From: Glutamicibacter mishrai
Lineage (GTDB): Bacteria; Actinomycetota; Actinomycetes; Actinomycetales; Micrococcaceae
Length of the DNA stretch: 64,000 nucleotides
NCBI RefSeq assembly: GCF_012221945.1
Contig: NZ_CP032549.1
Coordinates: 2,790,001 to 2,854,000, forward strand
Direction of reading: 5' to 3'
Both the position numbers and the translations under genes were made by a program. The stretch's first letter is position 1, and each line of letters opens with the position of its first letter. The notes beneath the pieces are model-generated. The model saw only the letters and a program-made list of their open reading frames with translations. It was not told the origin of the DNA and ran no database searches. Of this stretch, positions 18,473 to 26,974 are shown piece after piece.

Positions 18473-19507
18473 ATGTTCAAGACCCCGCTATCGCCCAGAC
18501 GGCGCCGCACCATGGCAACACTGTTGCTAGCACCAGCACTGCTGATGGCCTCCTGCACGTCCTCCGCTCACGGCACCGACCTGAGAAATCCTGACGGTAC
18601 TGTCAACGTCAGATATGAAGGTGCAGCCAACACCGTAACGCTCATAGAGCTGGCTTCCGCTCTCGGCTACCTTGACGGCATCAAGCTGGAATGGGTTGGC
18701 AACAACTCCAGCGGGCCGTTATCCATTCAAAATACGGCAACCGGTGAAACCGATATTGGCGGTGCTTTTTCTGGTGCTGTTGTAAAGCTCCAAGAAGCCG
18801 GAGCCCCGGTGACTGCTGTCGTCTCCTACTACGGTTCCAATGACGATTACTTTGTCGGTTTTTATGCTTCCAAAGACAGTGGCATTAAAGAAGCTCGGGA
18901 TCTTATCGGAAAGACCGTCGCGGTCAATACGCTCGGTGCCCACTCAGAAGCGGTGATCCGCACCCACCTGAAAGCACAAGGGCTGAGCGACGACGAGATC
19001 GGCCAAGTCCAGCTTGTCGTATTGCCGCCGACGGACACTGAACAAGCTGTCCGGACCCATCAGGTCGACGTCGGGGCACTTTCCGGAGCTGCCCAAGTAC
19101 ATGCAGTGAAACAGGGGGATTTGAGAGAAGTCTTCAGGGACACGGAAGTGTTCAACAACTTCAATGCTGGCGAATACGTCCTGCGCGACGACTTCATCAA
19201 CGAATATCCCGAAGCAGCGCATTCCCTGGCCACGGGCACAGCCAAGGCCGCGAACTGGGCCGCTTCACATTCACGCGATGAAGTTCTCAAGAAGCTGACG
19301 GACATAGTCGAGTCCAGGGGCCGTGGCGAAGATGTCGAAGCCCTACAGTACTTCAACGGCTATGGAGTAGGGAAGAACGCTCCGATTTCTGATGAGGACT
19401 TCAGCCGTTGGATCCCGTGGCTGAATGAATCCGGAATTGTTGACGGAGAGATAACACCCAGTGAGTACTACACCAATGAATTCAACGATCTCGCAAACGA
19501 AGGATAG
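18473..19507 (+). CDS. ABC importer substrate-binding lipoprotein (aliphatic sulfonate/nitrate/taurine type)
   Basis: 344 residues. Lipoprotein signal (TMATLLLAPALLMASC, Cys at about residue 28), then the NMT1/SsuA-type periplasmic-binding fold (VNVRYEGAANTVTLIELASA, GETDIGGAFSGAVVKLQEAG, GKTVAVNTLGAHSEAVIRTH, TEQAVRTHQVDVGALSGAA). First gene of an apparent four-gene operon with ATPase, permease and an FMN monooxygenase, the composition of sulfonate-use operons. Sulfonate is the best guess; other organosulfur or heteroaromatic sulfur compounds are possible. Confidence 0.9.
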   Translation: MFKTPLSPRRRRTMATLLLAPALLMASCTSSAHGTDLRNPDGTVNVRYEGAANTVTLIELASALGYLDGIKLEWVGNNSSGPLSIQNTATGETDIGGAFSGAVVKLQEAGAPVTAVVSYYGSNDDYFVGFYASKDSGIKEARDLIGKTVAVNTLGAHSEAVIRTHLKAQGLSDDEIGQVQLVVLPPTDTEQAVRTHQVDVGALSGAAQVHAVKQGDLREVFRDTEVFNNFNAGEYVLRDDFINEYPEAAHSLATGTAKAANWAASHSRDEVLKKLTDIVESRGRGEDVEALQYFNGYGVGKNAPISDEDFSRWIPWLNESGIVDGEITPSEYYTNEFNDLANEG

Positions 19508-19516
19508 CCACTGATC

Positions 19517-20362
19517 ATGTCCACTATCGAAATCAAGAACCTGAGCAAAACGTTCCAGCGCACCGGCGCCAGCGAACAGTCCGCAGTCACAGCCCTTGAA
19601 TCCCTTGACCTGTGGATCCAGGACGGCGAGTTCTTCACCCTCGTCGGGCCAAGCGGATGCGGCAAATCCACGCTGCTGGACATACTCGCCGGCTTGAGCT
19701 CTCCGAGCCGGGGCGAAGTCCTCGTTGATGGGGCACCCATTTCAGGACCAAGCCTCGAACGCTCGGTGGTCTTCCAGCAGTATGCACTCTTCCCATGGCT
19801 CACGGCGGCAGCCAATGTCCAAGTGGGTCTCGAAAGCCAGGCCCGGCATGGACAGGGACTGAACAAAGCTGAACGCCGCGTGAGGGCCCATGAATATCTG
19901 AGCCTGGTCGGACTAGAAGGCGTAGAGGCTAAATACCCGCATGAACTGTCCGGTGGAATGCGGCAACGCGTGGCGATCGCACGTGCCCTTGCCCACGAAC
20001 CAAAGGTCCTGCTGATGGATGAGCCCTTCGCAGCCCTCGACGCACAAACCCGCGAGCAACTCCAAGATCTCCTCTTGGATATCTGGAAACGTACCAAGAC
20101 CACCATCGTATTCATCACCCACGGTATTGAAGAAGCCGTCTATTTGGGGCAGAAAGTCGCCGTCATGTCGTCCAAGCCCGGAAAGATCAAGGAGATTGTG
20201 GACATTGACCTTGAAGATCGACTGTCGGTAGATGACATTCGTTCCACGCGTCGGTTCGGTGAATATCGGCACCACATTTGGACGCTCTTGCATAACAGCA
20301 ATCAGCAAGAGACGGACACGCCAACCGGAAAAACATTGGTTACTTCAGGAGCTCCAGCATGA
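19517..20362 (+). CDS. ABC importer ATP-binding protein (SsuB/TauB type)
   Basis: 281 residues. Walker A GPSGCGKST near residue 50, Q-loop FQQYALFPWLT, signature LSGGMRQRVAIARAL near 150, Walker B VLLMDEPFAALDAQTREQLQ, and switch His FITHGIEEAVYL. Powers import with the neighbouring permease. The last four bases overlap the permease start (ATGA), so they are translationally coupled. Confidence 0.95.
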   Translation: MSTIEIKNLSKTFQRTGASEQSAVTALESLDLWIQDGEFFTLVGPSGCGKSTLLDILAGLSSPSRGEVLVDGAPISGPSLERSVVFQQYALFPWLTAAANVQVGLESQARHGQGLNKAERRVRAHEYLSLVGLEGVEAKYPHELSGGMRQRVAIARALAHEPKVLLMDEPFAALDAQTREQLQDLLLDIWKRTKTTIVFITHGIEEAVYLGQKVAVMSSKPGKIKEIVDIDLEDRLSVDDIRSTRRFGEYRHHIWTLLHNSNQQETDTPTGKTLVTSGAPA

Positions 20363-21201
20363 GCACATTGGTATTACAAGATCAGCCAGCCAGCATTGAC
20401 GTTGTTTCTGCACAACGCAAACCTTCAACCGGCCGAGCGATAAAGGCCCTGCGAAAAACACTGTATCGATCTGGCGCAATTATCGGTTTCCTGCTGGTGT
20501 GGGAGCTTGTCCCGCAGTTTGTGCTGGAGCCTGCATCAAAAGTCTTTCTCCCGCCCCTGCACGAGGTACTGCAGCAATTGTGGAAAATGATCATCAGCGG
20601 TGACCTTGCCACGCACATTGCCGCCAGCCTTTCACGCTCAGCGATCGGTTTTATCCTGGCGGTGGCCATCGGTGTTCCCGTGGGGCTGGTGGTCGCCTGG
20701 TTTTCGAAGGTCGGCGACTTCCTGAACCCGCTACTCGAAGTTTTCCGCAACACCGCTGCCTTGGCATTGCTACCGGTATTCACGTTGCTCTTGGGCATCG
20801 GCGAATTGTCCAAGGTTTCCATCGTGCTCTACGCGGCATTCTTCCCGGTACTGCTCAACACCATCCTTGGCGCACGCAGCGTTGACCCGCTACTGATCCG
20901 GGCCGGCAGAACGTTGGGGCTAAACAGTTTCGAGATTTTCTCAAAAGTAGTCCTGCCGGCCTCGGTGCCCATCATTTTTACTGGGATTCGCATGGCAGGA
21001 ACGTCAGCGGTATTGGTTCTCATCGCCGCTGAAATGATCGGTGCGAAGGCTGGTCTGGGATACCTGATTACCAATTCGCAAGCCAGTTTCCTCATCCCGA
21101 AAATGTATGCGGCAATTCTGACGGTCGCCATTCTGGGCTTTGCCGTCAACGCCGCCCTCGTAGCGCTGGAACGCCACTTCTCACGCTGGGCTCGCGCCTA
21201 G
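20359..21201 (+). CDS. ABC importer permease (SsuC/TauC type)
   Basis: 280 residues with about six membrane helices. The EAA-type loop that contacts the ATPase is visible (AGRTLGLNSFEIFSKVVLPASV, within about residues 180-205). BPD transport fold of the NitT/TauT family. Starts within the ATPase gene by a 4-base overlap and ends 29 bases before the monooxygenase. Confidence 0.94.
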   Translation: MSTLVLQDQPASIDVVSAQRKPSTGRAIKALRKTLYRSGAIIGFLLVWELVPQFVLEPASKVFLPPLHEVLQQLWKMIISGDLATHIAASLSRSAIGFILAVAIGVPVGLVVAWFSKVGDFLNPLLEVFRNTAALALLPVFTLLLGIGELSKVSIVLYAAFFPVLLNTILGARSVDPLLIRAGRTLGLNSFEIFSKVVLPASVPIIFTGIRMAGTSAVLVLIAAEMIGAKAGLGYLITNSQASFLIPKMYAAILTVAILGFAVNAALVALERHFSRWARA

Positions 21202-21230
21202 ATTCATGTATCACTGAAAGGACCTGCACC

Positions 21231-22559
21231 ATGACACGTACATTGACCCTCAACGCTTTCCTCATGACCACCGGACACCATGAATCATCGTGGCGCTTGC
21301 CAGAGAGCGACCCTCATGCCGGAACGGACATTGGCCACTACATTCGCTTGGCGCAATTGGCCGAAAAGGCTAAACTCGATGCGATCTTCTTCGCTGATGG
21401 ACCATTGCTCCAAGGACCAGTCGCCCAGCGGCCTGCGGGGATTCTCGACCCGGTATCGGTACTGACGGCCATTGCACCGCTGACGGAAAACATTGGACTG
21501 ATTGCTACCGCTTCAACCAGCTATAACGATCCTTATAATCTGGCGCGACGTTTCGCGAGCCTTGATCTGATCAGCAATGGACGTGCTGGTTGGAATGTCG
21601 TCACCACTGCAGGTGATGCCGCCGCTCGAAACTTCTCTCAATCCGGACAGTTCGATAGTTCTCAACGATATCTTCGGGCGGACGAGTTCTTGACGGTAGC
21701 GAAAAAACTAAGGGACTCGTGGGACCCTGAAGCAATCGTCGCTGACAAGGACAGCGGCACATGGGCGGATCCTGGCAAGATCCATCCTGCGAACCACGTT
21801 GGAGAACATTTCCAAGTCGCAGGTGCGTTGAATGTTCCGCGCTCGCCGCAAGGCCATCCAGTGATTATCCAAGCTGGTGCTTCGGCTGCAGGCAAGGACT
21901 TTGCCGGGCGATGGGCTGAAGCCATATTCACGGCTCACCAATCCTTTGAATCGGCCAAAGCCTTTTATCAAGAAATCAAACACAAGGCTGTAGCCAACGG
22001 CAGGGCCGAGCAGTCCGTGAAGGTGCTACCGGGAATTGTTCCCATTCTCGGCTCCACGGAAGCCGAGGCACTTGAATTGGCGGACCGCTTGGATGAACTG
22101 ATTCTGCCGGAGTATGCCAAGAACACGCTGGCCCAGCAATTGCATGTCGACCCGCAGATCCTAGACCTGGATCGGGATTTACCAGCGGGATTGGAAAGCG
22201 TAGTCTCCAAGGAGAAATCCACGTCTCGAAGGGACCTCATCCTAGAGCTGGGTTATCAGCGGAAACTGACGGTACGTCAGATCATTCGCGAGCTGGGACC
22301 AGGACGAGGGCATCAGACGTTCACCGGCACACCTGAACAACTTGCCGACCGAATTGAGTATTGGTTCAATGCAGGAGCAGTCGACGGGTTTAACATCATG
22401 GCTCCGGTGCTTCCATCGGGTCTCGAGACTTTCACTGAGCAGGTGGTCCCGATCTTGCAACAGCGCCAGCTCTTCCGCACCGAATATGAGCACAGCACGC
22501 TGCGCGGAAACTATGGCTTGCCTATTCCAAGAGTTGAACGGACATCATTGAGCGTCTAG
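21231..22559 (+). CDS. LLM-class FMN-dependent monooxygenase (NtaA/SnaA/DszA subgroup)
   Basis: 442 residues, the size of NtaA/DszA-type monooxygenases rather than the roughly 380-residue SsuD. Luciferase-like TIM barrel with AQLAEKAKLDAIFFADGPLL near residue 40, ATASTSYNDPYNLARRFASL near 100, and SNGRAGWNVVTTAGDAAARN near 125, a subgroup hallmark. It would oxidise the imported organosulfur compound with FMNH2 from a reductase not present here. AAAGGA precedes ATG 21231. Last gene of the ABC operon; a hairpin follows. Confidence 0.92.
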   Translation: MTRTLTLNAFLMTTGHHESSWRLPESDPHAGTDIGHYIRLAQLAEKAKLDAIFFADGPLLQGPVAQRPAGILDPVSVLTAIAPLTENIGLIATASTSYNDPYNLARRFASLDLISNGRAGWNVVTTAGDAAARNFSQSGQFDSSQRYLRADEFLTVAKKLRDSWDPEAIVADKDSGTWADPGKIHPANHVGEHFQVAGALNVPRSPQGHPVIIQAGASAAGKDFAGRWAEAIFTAHQSFESAKAFYQEIKHKAVANGRAEQSVKVLPGIVPILGSTEAEALELADRLDELILPEYAKNTLAQQLHVDPQILDLDRDLPAGLESVVSKEKSTSRRDLILELGYQRKLTVRQIIRELGPGRGHQTFTGTPEQLADRIEYWFNAGAVDGFNIMAPVLPSGLETFTEQVVPILQQRQLFRTEYEHSTLRGNYGLPIPRVERTSLSV

Positions 22560-22571
22560 GGACGGCGAGAT

Positions 22572-22615
22572 ATCCCGTGAAGGCGAAGGCATGTAAGTCT
22601 GGCTCTTCACGGGAT
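22572..22615 (+). terminator. Terminator-like hairpin after the monooxygenase
   Basis: ATCCCGTGAAG (22572-22582) and CTTCACGGGAT (22605-22615) are perfect inverted repeats separated by 22 bases, 12 bases after the stop codon. There is no long T run. Probably ends the sulfonate operon. Confidence 0.55.
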
Positions 22616-22658
22616 TTCACGAGCCCAATTTGTCGGATCAGCAGATTACGCTGTGCCC

Positions 22659-23153
22659 ATGAATGATGTATCCCAAGCAGCAGGCAAGCTTGATCTTCAA
22701 GACTTGCGCGAATGGTACGACGCCGCGGAATTGAACCTTCTTTTGGAAGCCCAAGCTCCTGACGAAACCATGTACTGGAAAGTTACGGCCACCGAAGAGT
22801 GGGAGGAATTGGAGTCAGCGGCTCAAATCGCCGATATCCTCCACCTGGTTAGCCAAGAGGGAGACACCTTCAACTTCGAAGGCGAAGAACCAATCAACAA
22901 ATACGCCCAGGGCCTGCGCCTGGCTGACGGAAATTTCATGCTGGAGCTAGCCATCGTTGATTCACACGCATACAACATGCGCATTGCCTACGGTCCGAAA
23001 GCTGACAGCGCATCCAGCTCTCCGGATGATGACGTTGAACCCTACGGGCCTGAATCGCTCACCGTGGCCCAGGTCCATGAAGTCCTCACCGGTTGGGTGC
23101 TTGGACGCGGCCTTCCCGATGGCTACGGCGGTAGCATCCACATGTATCGATAA
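22659..23153 (+). CDS. Hypothetical acidic protein
   Basis: 164 residues from ATG 22659 (GTG 22653 is an in-frame alternative). Not recognised. No signal peptide or membrane helix; strongly acidic, with EEWEELESAAQIADILHLV as a likely helix, a beta-rich middle (YAQGLRLADGNFMLELAIVD) and a C-terminal LTVAQVHEVLTGWVLGRGLP. It resembles small cytosolic immunity-like or hypothetical actinobacterial proteins in composition only. It sits alone between two hairpins, so it is probably its own transcription unit. Confidence 0.6.
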   Translation: MNDVSQAAGKLDLQDLREWYDAAELNLLLEAQAPDETMYWKVTATEEWEELESAAQIADILHLVSQEGDTFNFEGEEPINKYAQGLRLADGNFMLELAIVDSHAYNMRIAYGPKADSASSSPDDDVEPYGPESLTVAQVHEVLTGWVLGRGLPDGYGGSIHMYR

Positions 23154-23172
23154 ATACAGACGAAAATAGACT

Positions 23173-23201
23173 AGCGGGCGGCCCCGATGGGGACGCCCGC
23201 T
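23173..23201. terminator. Hairpin between convergent genes
   Basis: AGCGGGCG (23173-23180) pairs with CGCCCGCT (23194-23201), and inner CCCC with GGGG, around a GAT loop. It lies between the hypothetical gene and the methyltransferase gene, whose ends face each other, and could serve both. Confidence 0.6.
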
Positions 23202-23227
23202 TGCTGCAGGGAAAATTGCGCCTAGCG

Positions 23228-24463
23228 CTATAGGACCGTCGAGGACTTTTCGAACAATCGGTTAGTGGCGATTCGGGCTCCTTCGCCCAGCGCCTCCAGC
23301 TTCGCCGCCGCGATTTGCGGATGCACGCGGCCGCCAAGACCGCAATCAGTGGAGGCGATGACATTTTCACGGCCCACCAGATTCGCGAATCGTTCAATGC
23401 GGTCGGCAACCAGATCCGGATGCTCAACCACGTTCGTAGCATGCGAGACGACGCCAGGGATCAGGATCTTGCCCTCCGGCAAGGCGCGGTTTTCCCAGAT
23501 GCGCCATTCGTGCTCGTGGCGCACGTTGCCTGCCTCGAAGGAGATCATGCCTGCATTAATCTGCAGTACCGAATCCAGGATGTCGGCGAAGGCGATGTCC
23601 GTGGTGTGCGGTCCATGCCAAGATCCCCAGCATACGTGCAGGCGGATCTTGTCGGCGGGCAGATCCCGCAAGGCGTAATTGGTCGCTTCGACGCGCAGCT
23701 GGATGAATTTGAGATAGTCCTCGAGGCTAGGCTCGGGATTGACCTGGTCCCAGGACTCGGCCAATGACGGATCATCGATTTGCAATGTCAGCCCGGCATC
23801 GAGGATTGCCTTGTACTCTTCACGCATGGCATCGGCTGCTGCGTAGAGATATTCTTCATCGCCCGCGTAGAAATCGTTGGCCAGACGGGCACAGGAAGCT
23901 GGAGACAACGCGGCGAGGAAGCCTTGATCAGTTCCTGTTTGTTCCAGAGCCGAAGTCAAGTTCTCAATATCAGAAGCCACGAGGTCATGTCCGGTGTAGG
24001 TCAATGGCGCGACGACTTTGGGCTGCGTCGTTGACTTGCGATTCGTCAAGATTCCGGACGCCGGATCAGCATAGGCCTCGGCAAAGCGCTGGCGGTCGCG
24101 GCGGTCCGGGAACGAGGTCAGAACGATATTCCCGGGGGATGAGCGGCGAACTTCCGCTTCAGCCCAGCGGTCCACGGTCGTTGCTTCCAAGCCGCCAAGG
24201 CGTGCGAAAGAATAGTTCCACCAGGCCCCGTAGTCCACGGACGAGGACATCGTATGGCCGTATTCGCCATCATTGGGAATATCAATCCCGGCATTGCGCT
24301 GGCGCTGGACGACATCCACCACGGCGGTCGAGAGCAATTCGGTAAAACCGGCAACATCCTCAGGATTGTTCTCCTTGGCCGCGTTGGCTGCCAAGAGCTC
24401 CGGGGTGCGCGGCAGGGAGCCGGCGTGGGTGGTAAGGATATGATCCGGGGTCTGTGAAGACAT
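23228..24463 (-). CDS. Cobalamin-independent methionine synthase (MetE) C-terminal-like protein
   Basis: 411 residues from ATG 24463, which is preceded by AAAGGTGG. It matches only the catalytic C-terminal barrel of MetE: THAGSLPRTPELLAAN at the start, GIDIPNDGEYGH, LHVCWGSWHGPH (Cys and His near the expected zinc site) and DCGLGGRVHPQIAAAKLEAL near the end with the final Cys ligand. Stand-alone proteins of this kind transfer methyl groups to thiols from donors that are often not known. Opposite in direction to the sulfonate operon, a sulfur-theme neighbour. Confidence 0.88.
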   Translation of the reverse strand: MSSQTPDHILTTHAGSLPRTPELLAANAAKENNPEDVAGFTELLSTAVVDVVQRQRNAGIDIPNDGEYGHTMSSSVDYGAWWNYSFARLGGLEATTVDRWAEAEVRRSSPGNIVLTSFPDRRDRQRFAEAYADPASGILTNRKSTTQPKVVAPLTYTGHDLVASDIENLTSALEQTGTDQGFLAALSPASCARLANDFYAGDEEYLYAAADAMREEYKAILDAGLTLQIDDPSLAESWDQVNPEPSLEDYLKFIQLRVEATNYALRDLPADKIRLHVCWGSWHGPHTTDIAFADILDSVLQINAGMISFEAGNVRHEHEWRIWENRALPEGKILIPGVVSHATNVVEHPDLVADRIERFANLVGRENVIASTDCGLGGRVHPQIAAAKLEALGEGARIATNRLFEKSSTVL

Positions 24464-24766
24464 GGCAAAGCCACCTTTCCATCGGTCCTGGCGGTAGCAC
24501 CGTATCCGCAAAAAGCTAGAGCTTCGTCAGTTGGATCGGTTGCTGCGGCGTCACAGAGCCAGGTCTCTCGGCCACTCGGGATGGGTACATATCAATCACT
24601 ATCAGCCCTTTGGGATCGGCTGCGAATTGCTGGACCTTCGTTGCGCCAAGGACAAGCTGGAGACCGTCATATTCGAACACAGTGGGCCGAAAAAAGCTTG
24701 AACCCGTGCGATGGCACGAGTTCAAGCTCAATCTTTACGTAATTTTTGCGCGGGTTACGCCGATTT
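24464..24766. other. Intergenic region, 303 bp, with terminator and a doubtful short frame
   Basis: Contains the strong terminator of the PfpI gene (24690-24728) and then the presumed promoter of the MetE-like gene. An open minus-strand frame ends at 24516 and could encode about 55 residues from a GTG at 24680. Its sequence reads like protein (LQLVLGATKVQQFAADPKGL, then IVIDMYPSRV), but there is no ribosome site or recognised relative. It may be a remnant. Confidence 0.3.
24690..24728 (-). terminator. Intrinsic terminator of the PfpI-family gene
   Basis: AGCTTGAACCCGTGC (24695-24709) and GCACGAGTTCAAGCT (24714-24728) form a 15-bp stem with one mismatch and a 4-base loop. On the minus strand it is followed by a run of six T. 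It lies about 40 bases after the gene ending at 24767. Confidence 0.85.
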
Positions 24767-25492
24767 CTAGTCCGCTTCTGCTTCGGCAGCGGATTCTTCG
24801 GCTGCCTTTTCCTGGTGGATTACTTCTGCGAGAAGTTTCTCCATCTCCTTTGCGACGCCTGCGGCTGAAGCGGGGTTCTGGCCGGTGACCAGACGTTCGG
24901 AGACTTGAACGTTCTCTTCAAAATTATCCGCAGCGATATGGTTGGCGCCTTGCTCGACCAGTTTGTCGGCCAAGAAGAACGGGATGATCTGATCCTTGCC
25001 AACGGCTATTTCCTCGTCGTTGGTGAAGGCCGCGACATCCTTGCCGCTGAGCAGCTTGATGCCGTGGTGCAGTTCCACATCGAGTAGCCCCGCCGGGCCA
25101 TGGCACACGGCGCCGACGACTCCGCCCTTGTTATAGATATCCCCGATGAGCTTTTGCAGGCCTTCATTGTCGGGGAAGTCCCACATGGTGCCGTGGCCGC
25201 CTACCAGGTAGATCGCGTCGTATTGCTCCGGGTCAATGACTTCCACCCTGGCCGTGTTGTACAGGCCAGCCCGGGTAGTTTCGTCTTCGGTGAATTGCAC
25301 CTGGATCGGATCGTCAGTATCGACAGTGTCCCGGGGAGGCTGTCCGCCCTTGATCGAGGCGAAGTCGACGAAATGCCCTGAATCTCGGAAGACCTTCCAA
25401 GGATGAGCTGCTTCCGCGACGTTATATCCGGTGGGGTCTCCGCCCGCACCGAGTTCGGAAACGCTGGTTAGGACCATGAGGATTTTCTTCAC
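24767..25492 (-). CDS. DJ-1/PfpI family protein (type 1 glutamine amidotransferase-like, Hsp31-like)
   Basis: 241 residues from GTG 25492, which follows AAGGAG by 6 bases. Catalytic nucleophile elbow VVGAVCHGPAGLLD with Cys near residue 127; the preceding AIYLVGGHGTMWDFPDN is typical of Hsp31-like glyoxalase III/chaperone members, and the acidic Glu is in KVFRDSGHFVDFASIKGG region. A Glu/Ala-rich tail (KAAEESAAEAEAD) is added. Probable role: detoxification of methylglyoxal or protein repair under stress. Single gene with its own terminator. Confidence 0.92.
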   Translation of the reverse strand: MKKILMVLTSVSELGAGGDPTGYNVAEAAHPWKVFRDSGHFVDFASIKGGQPPRDTVDTDDPIQVQFTEDETTRAGLYNTARVEVIDPEQYDAIYLVGGHGTMWDFPDNEGLQKLIGDIYNKGGVVGAVCHGPAGLLDVELHHGIKLLSGKDVAAFTNDEEIAVGKDQIIPFFLADKLVEQGANHIAADNFEENVQVSERLVTGQNPASAAGVAKEMEKLLAEVIHQEKAAEESAAEAEAD

Positions 25493-25574
25493 GGGGTACT
25501 CCTTTCGCATTTGTCCTCCCAGCCTTGTACAAAGTGGGCAAGGCTTCAACCGAACCTAGCCGGTTTCCAGAGTT

Positions 25575-26765
25575 CTATGCGATTGTTCCCTGTTTGGATG
25601 GGGAATCGGGTAAGCGAAGCATCAGGATTCCCAGCAAAGTAATAGCCAAGATCACTGCGGCAAGGGCCCATAAGCCCGCCGAGACGCTGGCTGTGGCAGC
25701 GACGGCACCCACGAGGATCGGGCCGCCGGCGTCCCCGAGTTCGCGCCCGAGTTCTGCCGATCCCATGGTGCGCCCAATGCGTTCATCGGGAGTCGTCGAA
25801 GCTAGATGAGCGAAGCCCAGCGGTGTAGAGATCCCGACGCCGGTCCCCAGAAGCAGCGAGCTCAGCAGCAACGTGGCAAAGCTCTGCCAGATCGCAACCG
25901 AGACCAGTCCCGCGATGATCAGCAGGAGCCCGAGAGCCATGCCTGTGGCAAAACTGATCCAGGCCTGATCGTTGACCCGGCCAATCCAGGGCTGCACGAG
26001 GGCCGAACAGATCGCCAACATCGACACCACGCCCATGCTTTGCATCTCGTTGAGACCCAGCTTCGAGCCGATCAGCGGCAGGAAGCCAACGGCTGCGCCC
26101 AACGCGCCGGTGGAGGCAGCCAGAACCATGGTCGGCACCAGGAAACCCGGCTGCACCGTTTGGCGGGCAAGATCTGCCAGCGTGTAACGCTGCTTGGGGA
26201 GAATGGGCAGGACGGGCATTTTGAGCCACACCCAGATCGCCGCGGCCAACGAGATCACTGCCATGAAGGCAAAGAGCGCGGGGAGGCCCGAGAAGAAGAT
26301 CAATCCCGCGCCGATCAGCGGGCCCAAGACGTAGCCGAGGGTTTTCCACGCACCGTATCGGCCGAAGTACTGGCCAGTGCTAGGCCCAGAGAGCCGAGCC
26401 ACAGCTGCGGAAGCCGCCGGAGAAAATGCCGAGGCCGCAGCGCCCTGGCCAAGCCGGACTAGGCCAAGCGCAAGCGCTGAATTCGCGAAGATGCCCATGG
26501 CTGACATGATCGTGAATACAACGAGGCCGCCAAGAATCACCGGTTTTGCGCCGATGCGGTCGCTGAGGGTTCCAAATACCGGTTTCAAAATGACTTCGGC
26601 AACATCGTAGACGGCGAGCAAAATGCCCAGCGTGAGCAGGCTGGAACCTAGTGCCTCGAATTCGGATCCGAGGCCTGCAGCAATGCTGTGTGCTCCAAAA
26701 GCGGTAGTGAAGCCGGCGGCAAAGAGCGGCGCTATGTGGCGGGTGCTTGTTGTATCTCGGGTCAT
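25575..26765 (-). CDS. MFS transporter (drug/metabolite exporter type)
   Basis: About 396 residues from ATG 26765, with twelve predicted membrane helices. The MFS loop 2-3 motif is visible as GTLSDRIGAKPVILGG near residue 70, and RLGQGAAASAFSPAASAAVA marks helix 4. It resembles the DHA1 family of small-molecule exporters; substrate unknown. Divergent from the class V aminotransferase gene (209 bases between), so the two may share a promoter region and perhaps a metabolite. Confidence 0.88.
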   Translation of the reverse strand: MTRDTTSTRHIAPLFAAGFTTAFGAHSIAAGLGSEFEALGSSLLTLGILLAVYDVAEVILKPVFGTLSDRIGAKPVILGGLVVFTIMSAMGIFANSALALGLVRLGQGAAASAFSPAASAAVARLSGPSTGQYFGRYGAWKTLGYVLGPLIGAGLIFFSGLPALFAFMAVISLAAAIWVWLKMPVLPILPKQRYTLADLARQTVQPGFLVPTMVLAASTGALGAAVGFLPLIGSKLGLNEMQSMGVVSMLAICSALVQPWIGRVNDQAWISFATGMALGLLLIIAGLVSVAIWQSFATLLLSSLLLGTGVGISTPLGFAHLASTTPDERIGRTMGSAELGRELGDAGGPILVGAVAATASVSAGLWALAAVILAITLLGILMLRLPDSPSKQGTIA

Positions 26766-26974
26766 GACATCATTTCGTTGTTGATGGCAGTGGAGTATTA
26801 CGGGGTATCGCCGACTGCCCGCGAACTCGCTGTCCGTGCAGAGATCCAAGGCTGACGCATCTTTGAAAATAGCATCTTGGAGTTTCCACTCGAAGTATTA
26901 CCGAGCGAAGGGCGGGCCAACGGTTAGGCTGAAGTTGATTTGAACTTCCGAGATGAGCAGGAATGCGAGACATC

